This document shows positions 23,408-31,358 of a stretch of DNA of 64,000 nucleotides, piece after piece. The stretch's first letter is position 1; each line of letters opens with the position of its first letter. Position numbers and translations under genes: made by a program. Source of the stretch: Paracnuella aquatica. GTDB taxonomy: Bacteria > Bacteroidota > Bacteroidia > Chitinophagales > Chitinophagaceae. The stretch lies in contig NZ_QOWJ01000001.1 of assembly GCF_003332885.2 (NCBI RefSeq), forward strand, positions 310,001 through 374,000. Direction: 5' to 3'. The notes beneath the pieces were generated by a model. That model made no database searches. It was not told the origin of the DNA and saw nothing but the letters and a program-made list of their open reading frames with translations.

Positions 23408-24179
23408 AAAAAAGATCATTTCAGTTGAACACCTGGTAAAGCACTACGGCGATTTTGTTGCCGTAAAAGACCTTTCCTTTGATGTATATGAAGGAGAAAT
23501 TTTCGGGCTGCTCGGTCCGAACGGTGCGGGTAAAAGCACAACGCTGGAAATCATTGAAACGCTGCGTGAAAAAACTTCAGGGAAGGTAATGGTGGCGGGT
23601 TACGATTTGGATGCGCAACCGAATGAAATCAAAAAAATCATCGGTGTGCAATTGCAAAGCAGTGGCTTTTACCCAGGGCTAAACCTGCTCGAGCTGATCG
23701 ATCTTTTCTCGGGCTTGTATAACCGAAAAGTAGATCCCTGGCAATTGCTCGATACCGTTAACCTGCGCGATAAAGCAAAGGCCAAAGTAAAAGAGCTGAG
23801 CGGCGGGCAAAAGCAGCGGTTTTCCATTGCCACCACCCTTATCAACCAGCCGCGTATCGTTTTTTTAGATGAACCCACTACGGGCCTCGATCCGCAGGCA
23901 CGCCGCAACCTGTGGGACCTTGTAAAAGGCATCCGTGCACAGGGCACTACGGTGATCATTACCACGCATTACATGGACGAAGCCGAGTACCTTTGCGACC
24001 GGGTGGCTATTGTGGATTCGGGCACCATCATTGCCCTGGCCACACCCGACCAGTTGATCGACGAGTTGGTGGCCACTGGTTTTGAACGGCCCAGGGAAAT
24101 GAAAAAGGCCAATCTCGAAGACGTATTTATTCACTTAACCGGGCATTCGTTGCGCGAAGCCGAAATAAAAAAATCATGA
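23400..24179 (+). CDS. ABC transporter ATP-binding protein without a neighbouring permease
   Basis: The 259-aa nucleotide-binding subunit has Walker A 'GLLGPNGAGKST', signature 'ELSGGQKQR', Walker B 'RIVFLDEPTTGLDP' and switch histidine 'IITTHYMDEAEYL'. This is the CcmA/DrrA-like branch that pairs with ABC-2 type permeases. No permease gene is adjacent: the operon is fbp - this gene - FKBP, with overlaps of 8 and 4 bases. The membrane partner must be encoded elsewhere, or the gene is a displaced module. Substrate unknown. Confidence 0.93.
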   Translation: MDKKKIISVEHLVKHYGDFVAVKDLSFDVYEGEIFGLLGPNGAGKSTTLEIIETLREKTSGKVMVAGYDLDAQPNEIKKIIGVQLQSSGFYPGLNLLELIDLFSGLYNRKVDPWQLLDTVNLRDKAKAKVKELSGGQKQRFSIATTLINQPRIVFLDEPTTGLDPQARRNLWDLVKGIRAQGTTVIITTHYMDEAEYLCDRVAIVDSGTIIALATPDQLIDELVATGFERPREMKKANLEDVFIHLTGHSLREAEIKKS

Positions 24180-24610
24180 GTTTATTTGATCGTTTACAAG
24201 GAGAACGCAGCAAAAAGCTGAACGAAGAAAAACAAAAAGGCGCCGATTTTCTGGCGCAAAACAAGGATAAAGAAGGTGTGGTAACGTTGCCCGAAGGCGT
24301 GCAATACAAAATGACCGTTGAAGGCACCGGCAAGCAACCACAGGTAACCACGCAAATTGAAGCACACTACGCCGGTCGCCTGCTCGATGGTAAAGAGTTT
24401 GATTCGTCGTTCCGCCGCAACAAGCCGTTCCAGGCACGCATCAACCAGTTGATCAAAGGCTGGCAGCTGGTGTTGCCGCTGATGAAAGAAGGCGGCCGCG
24501 CCACCATTTGGGTGCCGTCCGATCTTGGTTATGGCGACAATGGTGTGCCAGGTATTCCGGGCGGTGCCGTGCTGGAGTTTGAAATTGAATTGCTCCGAAT
24601 TTTAAGCTAG
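24176..24610 (+). CDS. FKBP-type peptidyl-prolyl isomerase, cytoplasmic
   Basis: 144-aa isomerase with an approximately 45-residue charged N-terminal helix (SKKLNEEKQKGADFLAQN, Mip/FkpA-like) and a C-terminal FKBP domain (about 48-142). The domain shows 'GVQYKMTVEGTGKQP', 'HYAGRLLDGKEFDSS', 'IKGWQLVLPLMKEGG' and 'IPGGAVLEFEIELL'. There is no signal peptide or lipobox, unlike most Bacteroidetes homologues with this N-terminus, so it probably acts in the cytoplasm. Start ATG overlaps the ABC ATPase stop (ATGA). Confidence 0.93.
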   Translation: MSLFDRLQGERSKKLNEEKQKGADFLAQNKDKEGVVTLPEGVQYKMTVEGTGKQPQVTTQIEAHYAGRLLDGKEFDSSFRRNKPFQARINQLIKGWQLVLPLMKEGGRATIWVPSDLGYGDNGVPGIPGGAVLEFEIELLRILS

Positions 24611-24622
24611 TTGGTCCCCTTT

Positions 24623-24766
24623 AGTTTGTGGTTTGTAGTTGGTTGTTGATAATCGACGGTTGTTTGTTGTTTGCGTGCTGACGATAAATAAATCGATTTT
24701 TTTCCACCGTAACCATCAACATTTACAAACCACAAACTCCCCACTTCAAACCACAGACTCCAAACT
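24623..24766. repeat. Inverted-arm heptad repeat element D
   Basis: The left arm holds AGTTTGT, GGTTTGT, AGTTGGT, TGTTGAT, AATCGAC, GGTTGTT, TGTTGTT in 7-bp phase (24623-24671). The right arm holds ACAAACC, ACAAACT, CCCCACT, TCAAACC, ACAGACT, CCAAACT in 7-bp phase (24725-24766). The words of the two arms are complementary. The right arm ends 6 bases before the ATG of the next gene. Confidence 0.88.
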
Positions 24767-24772
24767 TAAAAC

Positions 24773-25297
24773 ATGACCGATCCTCGCTATCCCATCGGGT
24801 TGTTTGAGCCCAGGCCGTTTAGTGCTGCGCAAAAAGAAGAATGGGTTGCCGATATCCGTTTTTTGCCGAACGCCATTGAACATTCACTGCACAATTTGGA
24901 TGAGGCACAGCTGCAAACGCCTTACCGCGATGGTGGCTGGACGGTGCATCAACTGGTGCACCATGTTGCGGACAGCCACATGAATGCGTACATCCGCTTT
25001 AAGCTGGGTTATACCGAGGGGGAGCCAACCATCAAACCGTACGAGGAGCAGCTTTGGGCCGAAACCGCCGATGTGGCGCAGCTACCGGTAAATATTTCCA
25101 TCACACTTCTATTTGCGCTGCACCAGCGCTGGCACACATTCCTGCTTTCCCTAACTGACGAGGACTGGAAAAAAACAGTGTACCATCCGGGGCAGCAAAA
25201 GGAGCTAACCCTTTGGGATTTGCTGGGCAGCTATAGCTGGCATGGCCGCCACCATACGGCGCATATAACGGCCTTGCGTGAACGAAAAGGTTGGTGA
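24773..25297 (+). CDS. DinB/YfiT-family metal-dependent hydrolase (BstA-like bacillithiol S-transferase)
   Basis: The 174-aa four-helix-bundle protein begins with the YfiT hallmark 'DPRYPIGLFEPRPF'. It carries the metal-binding histidine triad of the DinB fold: 'LVHHVADSHMN', then 'GRHHTAHITAL' near the C-terminus. In bacillithiol-producing bacteria this group conjugates bacillithiol to electrophiles. That fits the bacilliredoxin at 1716 and bshB1 at 37200, so I infer the same role here. Direct substrate evidence is lacking. Its leader is formed by heptad element D. Confidence 0.88.
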   Translation: MTDPRYPIGLFEPRPFSAAQKEEWVADIRFLPNAIEHSLHNLDEAQLQTPYRDGGWTVHQLVHHVADSHMNAYIRFKLGYTEGEPTIKPYEEQLWAETADVAQLPVNISITLLFALHQRWHTFLLSLTDEDWKKTVYHPGQQKELTLWDLLGSYSWHGRHHTAHITALRERKGW

Positions 25298-25332
25298 TGT
25301 TTTTCAGCAATTAATTAAGGAATTTTGCCGCT

Positions 25333-25875
25333 ATGAAATGGAAAGTGCTGCACTCCGAATATTTGTTCAACCAGCCCTGGCTTACCGTCCGCAAAGACCA
25401 TTGCCTGCTGCCAAACGGAAAAGAAATTCCTGCATTTTATGTAAATGAATATCCGGAGTGGGTGAATGTATTTGCGCTGACCGATGAAGGCAATGTAGTG
25501 ATGGTAAAACAATATCGCCACGGCATTGAGCAGGTAAGCATTGAATTACCGGGAGGTGTAGCCGAAAAAGGCGAGGACCTATTGGAGGCTTGTCAACGCG
25601 AATTGCTGGAAGAAACCGGTTACGAGTTTGAGCAATGGGAGTTTTTAGGAAAAGTATGCGCCAACCCCAGTACCACCAACAATTTCACGCATTTTTTCCT
25701 GGCCACCAAGGGCCGAAAAGTGGCCGCGCAAAACCTGGATGAGGAAGAAGATTTGGAAGTGTTGGAGCTGCCGGTGGAAGAAGTAAAACGCATGGCACTG
25801 GATAATGAAATTGTACAAAGCCTGCACACCAACGGAATTTTTTATGCGCTGCTCCGGCTGAATAAAATGGGCTGA
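25333..25875 (+). CDS. NUDIX hydrolase, ADP-ribose pyrophosphatase-like
   Basis: Hydrolyses a nucleoside diphosphate linked to another group, probably ADP-ribose or a similar sugar nucleotide. The 180-aa protein has the Nudix box starting at 'GGVAEKGEDLLEACQREL' and continuing LEETGYE, matching GX5EX7REUXEEXGU. It is preceded by 'VVMVKQYRHGIEQVSIELPGG', characteristic of the ADPRase (NudF) branch. It sits 35 bases after the BstA-like gene on the same strand and may be co-transcribed. Confidence 0.92.
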   Translation: MKWKVLHSEYLFNQPWLTVRKDHCLLPNGKEIPAFYVNEYPEWVNVFALTDEGNVVMVKQYRHGIEQVSIELPGGVAEKGEDLLEACQRELLEETGYEFEQWEFLGKVCANPSTTNNFTHFFLATKGRKVAAQNLDEEEDLEVLELPVEEVKRMALDNEIVQSLHTNGIFYALLRLNKMG

Positions 25876-25917
25876 TCGACGCTTATTTAGTTTAAATAAT
25901 AGCTAGGCTTAAATATT

Positions 25918-27231
25918 TTAACGCGGCGATGAACGAAACCGTTCACGATCTACCTCGCCAACCAAAAATACCGAGCCGCAAATCAGCACCAGATCATTAT
26001 TACTGGCAGCTTGTAGCGCTGCATCAATGGCCGCATTTACATCGGGGTATTCCTGTCCGGTCAAACCATTTTGCGCTGCCTTTGCTTGCAATTCTGCCGC
26101 AGGCAGGGCTCTGGGAATGGCAGCCTGAGTAAAATAATAGGCGGCATCTTTGGGCAGCAGTTGCAGCACTGCGCTGATGTCTTTGTCTTTCACCATGCCC
26201 AGCACAAAATGCAGTTTGCCAAATGGGTGTTGACCCACATGGTGGAGCACCTGCTGCATGCCGGCCGCATTATGCGCCACTTCCAAAACCACTGCCGGCG
26301 CCGTTTGCAAAACCTCCCAACGGCCCATCAACCCGGTTAACATTTGCACTTGGGCCAGGCCCGACGCAATTTGGCCTTCCGATATTTTCCAACCACATTG
26401 CTGCAACACCCGGATGGCCATCAAAGCGGTTTGCACATTTTTTAATTGATACATGCCGGGCAGATCGAGCTGTATGTGCAGCGGTTCGGTGGCGTCTTTC
26501 TCGGCCAGTTGAACCTCCAGGTGCGTAGGCGCTGAAATGTATTCTACTACAGAAAAGTGATCCGCGGCATAAAAAATCGCCGCATTTTTTTCTTCTGCAG
26601 TTGCATCAAACACAGGGTCGGTTTCAGCATTTCGTTCGCCGATCACAACCGGTACATTCTCTTTAATAATGCCCGCTTTCTCTGAAGCAATTTTTGCCAA
26701 CGTGTCGCCCAGCAAATCGGTGTGATCAAAGCCAATATTGGTGATGACACTCACCTCAGGGAGAATCACATTGGTGCTGTCCAGCCTGCCGCCGAGGCCG
26801 GTTTCTATAACCGCAATATCAACCTGTTCATCGGCGAAATATTGGAAGGCCATAGCCACGGTAAGCTCGAAAAAAGAAGGCTCCAGCCGGTCTATTTCTG
26901 GAATGATTCCGGCAACGAAATCTTCTACTTTATGCTCCGGCATCATCTGCCCGTTGATGCGGATCCGTTCCCGAAAATCGTGGAGGTGCGGTGATGTGTA
27001 CAAGCCGGTTTTGTAACCAGCCTGCTGCAACACCGCCGCCAGCATATGGCTTACCGATCCTTTGCCATTGGTGCCTGCTACATGAATGGATTTAAATTTT
27101 CGCTCCGGGTTGTCCAGGTGGTTGCACAGTGCAATGGTATTGTGCAGGTCTTTTTTCATCGCTGCCGCACCAATGCGGCTAAACAGCGGCAGGCGGGTGT
27201 ACAAATACTGGAGCGTCTCGGGATAATTCAT
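25918..27231 (-). CDS. folC: Bifunctional dihydrofolate synthase/folylpolyglutamate synthase
   Basis: Adds glutamate to dihydropteroate and to reduced folates. The 437-aa Mur-ligase-type protein has the P-loop 'IHVAGTNGKGSVSHML', 'TGLYTSPHLHDFRERI', 'VIETGLGGRLDSTN' and 'NIGFDHTDLLG' for Mg/substrate. The later 'LEVAHNAAGM' has Glu in place of the usual Asp/Gly in D-x-A-H-N. ATG 27229-27231 starts the conserved MNYPETLQYLY. A TATTTTTG box ends just upstream (27238), so the mRNA may be almost leaderless. Confidence 0.95.
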   Translation of the reverse strand: MNYPETLQYLYTRLPLFSRIGAAAMKKDLHNTIALCNHLDNPERKFKSIHVAGTNGKGSVSHMLAAVLQQAGYKTGLYTSPHLHDFRERIRINGQMMPEHKVEDFVAGIIPEIDRLEPSFFELTVAMAFQYFADEQVDIAVIETGLGGRLDSTNVILPEVSVITNIGFDHTDLLGDTLAKIASEKAGIIKENVPVVIGERNAETDPVFDATAEEKNAAIFYAADHFSVVEYISAPTHLEVQLAEKDATEPLHIQLDLPGMYQLKNVQTALMAIRVLQQCGWKISEGQIASGLAQVQMLTGLMGRWEVLQTAPAVVLEVAHNAAGMQQVLHHVGQHPFGKLHFVLGMVKDKDISAVLQLLPKDAAYYFTQAAIPRALPAAELQAKAAQNGLTGQEYPDVNAAIDAALQAASNNDLVLICGSVFLVGEVDRERFRSSPR

Positions 27232-27237
27232 GCACCG

Positions 27238-27245
27238 CAAAAATA
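27238..27245 (-). promoter_or_regulatory. Possible -7 box of folC
   Basis: On the minus strand TATTTTTG fits TAnnTTTG. The predicted start of transcription is almost on the folC ATG. Element E begins 10 bases upstream and so covers the -33 region. Confidence 0.5.
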
Positions 27246-27254
27246 AAGCGGGGA

Positions 27255-27354
27255 GATTTTGGATTGACGATTTGGGATCGACGATTTACGATTGGGGTAC
27301 TCAAAAAGAAAAGGGCCGCAAACTGCAGCCCCAAAATCGTCAATCGTAAATTCC
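27255..27354. repeat. Inverted-arm heptad repeat element E
   Basis: The left arm consists of six heptads in perfect phase: GATTTTG, GATTGAC, GATTTGG, GATCGAC, GATTTAC, GATTGGG (27255-27296). The right arm consists of CAAAATC, GTCAATC, GTAAATT (27332-27352). It lies between the 3' end of the TonB-like gene (2 bases away) and the folC promoter. It shares the 12-mers GATTGACGATTT and GATTTACGATTG with element F, 10 kb away. Confidence 0.9.
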
Positions 27355-27355
27355 G

Positions 27356-28210
27356 TTATCCTTTTACTTTAAAATTAAATTTTACCGTTCCCTTCTGGCC
27401 GCCGTCGGATGTGCCGAGTTTTAACTGGAATGCGCGTCGGCGAGCAATATCAATAAGAGTACGACTGGTGCTGGAAGAGCCTCTCGGCTGAAAGTTAGCA
27501 CTAGTCACTTTCCCGCTGGCATCGGCTTCCACATCCATGGCTATTATTGCATTCTCATTAAAATCATCTTCAAAGCTTTGGTCGGAAATCTGCAACACCC
27601 GAACACCAAAGTTTTTACGCGGCCCGTTGTAGTTGCTGCTGTTAGGGTCGCCGCCGGGTCGTCCCTGGTCGCCGGTACCGCCCGCAATGCCTTCGCTGCC
27701 GCCTTTTTGATAGGTATCAGCACCGTTGCCGCCATTGCCGGTACCGCCAACAGTGCGGCCCAACACGGCCCGTGGTTTGGGCGGGGCAGGCGTGGGGTTA
27801 ACCACGGGTTCGGGGTTCGATGCAGGTTTTGCCACCGGCTTGTTGTTTTCCGAAATCTGCGTAGCCTTCGGTGTGGTCACCGCGGGTTTGCTGATGGCAA
27901 CTGCATCGTTATTCGGACGGTCGTCCGTATCTACATCTTTTGCATCGTTGGTGGCCGTTTGCGTGGCTTGGGGTGGCGTGTACGCCGGTGCAGCCGCAGG
28001 TGCAGGCTCGCCGGGCAACAGTGGCTGGTCGGAACCAAAACCTTCATCGCCGCTACCCAGATTTACCTCCAGTTCTTCCGTAAGTATCGGAGGGTCAACA
28101 ACGGGCAGGGGCCATTTTACCAGAAAAAAAAGCAACAGGAGGCCGCCTGCAACACCAAGGGTTACAAAACCCGCCTTGCGGTTTTTTTCTTTTTCAAAAC
28201 TTGCCAGCAT
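27356..28210 (-). CDS. TonB-like energy transducer protein
   Basis: The 284-aa protein has a short cytoplasmic N-terminus (MLASFEKEKNRK) and one membrane anchor (about 13-35, 'GFVTLGVAGGLLLLFFLVKW'). A Pro/Ala-rich spacer follows, then a Gly/Asn-rich stretch (about 180-220), and a C-terminal domain of TonB type ('NENAIIAMDVEADASGKV' to 'KGTVKFNFKVKG'). TonB couples the inner-membrane proton gradient to outer-membrane receptors. The usual exbB/exbD genes are not adjacent, and the upstream gene is divergent. ATG 28208-28210 is chosen because the ATG at 28226-28228 coincides with the predicted transcription start. Confidence 0.82.
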   Translation of the reverse strand: MLASFEKEKNRKAGFVTLGVAGGLLLLFFLVKWPLPVVDPPILTEELEVNLGSGDEGFGSDQPLLPGEPAPAAAPAYTPPQATQTATNDAKDVDTDDRPNNDAVAISKPAVTTPKATQISENNKPVAKPASNPEPVVNPTPAPPKPRAVLGRTVGGTGNGGNGADTYQKGGSEGIAGGTGDQGRPGGDPNSSNYNGPRKNFGVRVLQISDQSFEDDFNENAIIAMDVEADASGKVTSANFQPRGSSSTSRTLIDIARRRAFQLKLGTSDGGQKGTVKFNFKVKG

Positions 28211-28229
28211 GATCGATAGATTCTGCATA

Positions 28230-28237
28230 CAAATGTA
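28230..28237 (-). promoter_or_regulatory. -7 box of the TonB-like gene
   Basis: On the minus strand TACATTTG matches TAnnTTTG exactly, 20 bases before the chosen ATG. Confidence 0.65.
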
Positions 28238-28559
28238 ACGGGTGTTTCCGATGTGGGCTAAACGAAACAAAAGTGGCACAAATTGCCCTGAATCGCCGCA
28301 ACCCCATTTTGTTTTAACAAAGAAAATTACTTCATTAGTCCTTTGGCAAGTTTAAAAAGATCGCGGTTCATTGGATAACAGCATTTGTTTTTAAAAGGCA
28401 ATTTGTAATGGAGTAAATCCAAAGGAGCGTAATCGGACAAACATAACTGCAGCAAACCAAGCGAGACAGCCTAAAGTAAAAACATATGCCAAGGCTGGCA
28501 ACCTTTTTTATATATAAACGTATCCTTTCTTAATTGGGCAACAATTACAAACCTTGAAT
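28238..28559. other. Divergent intergenic region, nothing further recognised
   Basis: About 320 bases between the TonB-like and CHRD genes. Apart from the minus-strand -7 box at its left end, I see AT-rich sequence without a convincing open frame, hairpin or plus-strand TAnnTTTG box. The leader of the CHRD gene could therefore be long or use another sigma factor. Confidence 0.5.
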
Positions 28560-29039
28560 ATGAAATCAACTAGACTATTTTTCCGGAACTGGATGTTATT
28601 AGGTATGCTGGCACTGGGCACCAGCCTGAGCGGATGCTACAGCAACGAAAGCGACCTGGCCGACGGCACCATGCTGTTCCGCAGCACCGGGTCGGGTGCA
28701 CAGGAGCGGCCAACCCCCGTGGTAACAGCAGCTTCCGGCTCCATGACAGGCCGCTACGAGCCGCAAACCCGCCGTTTTACCTACAGTTTATCTTGGAATC
28801 GCCTTACCGGCAACCCAACAATGATGCACTTCCACGGGCCTGCATCGCCGGAATCTGTGGCACCGCCAGTAGTGACCATCACTGGTTTCCCGGCTAGTAC
28901 TTCAGGATCGGTGTCCCAAACTGTAACCCTTACTGAGGAGCAAGCGCAACAACTGATGAACCAGCAATGGTATTTTAATATCCACACACCTATGTATCCC
29001 GGTGGCGAAGTGCGGGGGCATGTAATGATGGGTAAATAA
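28560..29039 (+). CDS. CHRD domain lipoprotein
   Basis: The 159-aa protein has a lipoprotein signal with an atypically long charged start (MKSTRLFFRNWMLLGMLALG) and lipobox LSGC at Cys26. Residues about 40-158 form a single CHRD (chordin) domain: 'GSMTGRYEPQTRRFTYSLSWN', 'MMHFHGPASPESVAPP' and the closing 'WYFNIHTPMYPGGEVRGHVM'. Bacterial CHRD proteins are exported and of unknown function. Proposed roles include surface adhesion or protein binding. Monocistronic, with its own terminator. Confidence 0.92.
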   Translation: MKSTRLFFRNWMLLGMLALGTSLSGCYSNESDLADGTMLFRSTGSGAQERPTPVVTAASGSMTGRYEPQTRRFTYSLSWNRLTGNPTMMHFHGPASPESVAPPVVTITGFPASTSGSVSQTVTLTEEQAQQLMNQQWYFNIHTPMYPGGEVRGHVMMGK

Positions 29040-29062
29040 GCGTAGAAATATTTTTTAAAACG

Positions 29063-29090
29063 GGCCGCGGCATTAAGCCGTGGCCTTTTT
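29063..29090 (+). terminator. Terminator of the CHRD gene, overlapping the end of the EamA gene
   Basis: GGCCGCGGC (29063-29071) / GCCGTGGCC (29077-29085) stem followed by T5. The EamA stop codon (29073-29075) lies in the loop. Preceding A-rich sequence makes it usable in both directions. Confidence 0.82.
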
Positions 29091-29987
29091 GCTGTTGGCT
29101 AAAATTAGTCCTGCCATGATCAGCAGCCCACTCCACAAATGGATGGTTTGTACCGGCTCACCTAAAATGGCCACCGCCTCAAGCGTGCTGAACAGCGGAA
29201 TGAGGTTGCCAAACAGCGCCGTGCGGCCCGCACCAAGCCGACCGATCGCAAGGTTCCAGATCAAAAAGGCGATGACGGAGGCACCTAATCCTAAATAAAG
29301 GATCACGGCTGCGAGGCCAGGCGTCCACTGCACAGGCGGCTGCGTGCCCTTTTCCCATAGATAAACGGGCAGGAGCATGAGTGTGCCCATCGCGAAAATG
29401 GTCCACAAAAAAGAAATGCTCTGCAGTTCTTTGGGTTTGCGCCGCACCAGGATGGTGTATACGGCGAAAGAAAATGCGGCAGCCATCACCCACACATCGC
29501 CGGCGGCAAACCGAAAATGGCGCAATACCTCCCAACTGCCTTTGGAAAGCAGCAATACCACACCGGCAAAACTCAGCGCCATGCCCGCCAGCCTGAGCGG
29601 TGCAATGCGTTCTTTTAAAAAGATAGCGGCCAGCAGCAGGGCAAAGAATGGGGAGGAAGTGGTGCCAATGAGTGCCAGGTTGATGGCGGGTGAATAATGC
29701 CCGGCCACATACACCAGCGTATTGAACACTGCAATGCCGGTGAGGGCCGTCCAGAAAAGGTAAGGCAGTCTTGCTTTGAGTTGTGGCCAATCCTGCCGCA
29801 CTTTGAGCCATGCAATGGGCAATAAGAGCACCGTTGCCGTGAGCCACCGGAAAAAGCCCAGCGTTACCGGCGGTACCTGGTTGATGATGCCCCGCGCCAC
29901 AATAAAATTGCCCGACCATAGCAGTGCTGCAGCCACAGCAAATAAAATTCCCTTTCGTTGTTCCTGTGCCAGTGCGCTTGCCTGCAT
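29073..29987 (-). CDS. EamA family (drug/metabolite) transporter
   Basis: 304-aa inner-membrane protein with ten hydrophobic segments arranged as two EamA repeats (about 12-145 and 160-300). It shows 'ALLWSGNFIVARGIINQVPP' in the first and 'LGLGASVIAFLIWNLAIGRLGAGRTAL' in the second. The family exports amino acids, nucleosides or other metabolites. It lies downstream of the radical SAM operon on the same strand, but a terminator separates them. Substrate unknown. Confidence 0.9.
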   Translation of the reverse strand: MQASALAQEQRKGILFAVAAALLWSGNFIVARGIINQVPPVTLGFFRWLTATVLLLPIAWLKVRQDWPQLKARLPYLFWTALTGIAVFNTLVYVAGHYSPAINLALIGTTSSPFFALLLAAIFLKERIAPLRLAGMALSFAGVVLLLSKGSWEVLRHFRFAAGDVWVMAAAFSFAVYTILVRRKPKELQSISFLWTIFAMGTLMLLPVYLWEKGTQPPVQWTPGLAAVILYLGLGASVIAFLIWNLAIGRLGAGRTALFGNLIPLFSTLEAVAILGEPVQTIHLWSGLLIMAGLILANSKKATA

Positions 29988-30011
29988 GTGGATGAGCGAA
30001 TGATTTTAAAC

Positions 30012-30045
30012 AAAAAAGCCGCACTACTTTTTAAATGGCGCGGCT
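30012..30045 (-). terminator. Terminator of the ureohydrolase-radical SAM operon
   Basis: On the minus strand AGCCGC...GCGGCT forms a stem followed by TTTTTTG, just past the radical SAM stop codon. Confidence 0.75.
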
Positions 30046-30053
30046 CTTATTTT

Positions 30054-31358
30054 TTAATGGGCAAAGTCCCGATCGTATTGTCCTTCAATGCGTTCCATCG
30101 GCGGATTGTAGTAGCCAAATTTAAGGTGCGGAAACTCTTCGCGGATCAATTCCATCAATTGCTTCACGCCTAAAATTTCACCGGTATCCTGAACGCCGAT
30201 TTTACCCAGGTACCAATCCGGGTCAATATTGAAATTGCGCCACTGGATCATACAAAGATCTGTTTCGATAATCAGTTTGCGCAGCGCTTCGTATTCAGCC
30301 ACCGAATCGGTCATGCCTGGGAACACGAAATAGTTGATGGACGTCCAGCCGCCATAGCTCCGCACCACTTTCAGGCTCTCGATGATGTCTTCAAAATCGT
30401 AGTTGTTGGGGCGGTAATAAGGCATGTAAATTTCGCGGCGTGCCGAGTTGGTGCTTACGCGGATGGAATTCAGGCCGGCTTCGCAGAGCAATTTCACCGC
30501 TTCCGGTTTGGACCCGTTCGTATTGATATTGATGCTGCCTTTATCGGTATGCTTGCGAATTTCAATGATCGCGGCCCGGATTGTTTCCCACATCAGCAGT
30601 GGCTCGCCTTCGCAGCCCTGTCCAAAGCTTACTATCGGGAACGGCGCCGTTTCCAGGTGTGGAACGGTAAACTCCACAATTTCCTCCACCGACGGTTTAA
30701 AAGTCAGGCGATCCTGGGTCGAAACGATATTTTCTTCCTCCGGCTGGAACGAAATACAGCCAATGCAGTTGGCATTACATGCTGGCGATGCCGGTACCGG
30801 GCATTCCCAACGACCCATGAAAAAGTTGCGGGCAGCGGGGCAGTGGTAGGTAAGCGCACAATTGTTGGCCAGGTGGTTCACCAGCCGGTTGTGTGGGTAT
30901 GCCTCGATCAAGCTGCTTACACCAGATTCAATTTTACCCGTATCAAAACCGCCACATTCCTGGCGGATGTCATTTTCAATGCGAATAGCCGGTACGTAAA
31001 ACTTATTGTCGAGCCAGCCTGCGGCAGTGTAGCAAAACAGGGGCAGGGTAGGTGCATCAGGGGCCGTTTCGTAAGCGGCAATATAAAAACCGGTATGCGC
31101 CGGAGGCACAAAAGCCGCTACGGCCCACCCTTTCTGGCAAAGCCGCATTTCGCCGGTGCGTACATCAATTCCAATGCCGCGGCGGCCCGGCAACTCGTAC
31201 AGTTGTCCGCCTGCCGGCAGCTCAATCCACTCGTCTTCCGGGATGGGCAGGGCATCCCACCCGCTGCGGCCAACCACATACAGGGAGGTGTCTTCAAAAA
31301 TATTTCCCTTGCCATCGGAGTACATCAGGTAGGGCGATTGCTGTATTACCACGGTCAT
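30054..31358 (-). CDS. Radical SAM protein of unknown function with a long N-terminal domain
   Basis: The 434-aa protein has a 190-residue N-terminal region of unknown type, then a radical SAM domain. The cluster motif is C194-N-A-N-C198-I-G-C201, the CxxxCxxC form that binds the SAM 4Fe-4S cluster. 'PIVSFGQGCEGEPLL' is the expected GGE-like strand, and 'INTNGSKPEAVKLLCEAGLNSIRVS' follows. Further cysteines just before the motif (C135, C167, C173, C186) could hold an auxiliary cluster. ATG 31356-31358 overlaps the upstream gene (ATGA). I cannot assign a substrate; the operon partners are a PH-like membrane protein and a ureohydrolase. Confidence 0.88.
   Translation of the reverse strand: MTVVIQQSPYLMYSDGKGNIFEDTSLYVVGRSGWDALPIPEDEWIELPAGGQLYELPGRRGIGIDVRTGEMRLCQKGWAVAAFVPPAHTGFYIAAYETAPDAPTLPLFCYTAAGWLDNKFYVPAIRIENDIRQECGGFDTGKIESGVSSLIEAYPHNRLVNHLANNCALTYHCPAARNFFMGRWECPVPASPACNANCIGCISFQPEEENIVSTQDRLTFKPSVEEIVEFTVPHLETAPFPIVSFGQGCEGEPLLMWETIRAAIIEIRKHTDKGSININTNGSKPEAVKLLCEAGLNSIRVSTNSARREIYMPYYRPNNYDFEDIIESLKVVRSYGGWTSINYFVFPGMTDSVAEYEALRKLIIETDLCMIQWRNFNIDPDWYLGKIGVQDTGEILGVKQLMELIREEFPHLKFGYYNPPMERIEGQYDRDFAH

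Noticed and set aside
27726..28238. Plus-strand 170-codon frame opposite the TonB-like gene
   Set aside because: Shadow caused by the Pro/Gly-rich coding sequence on the minus strand.
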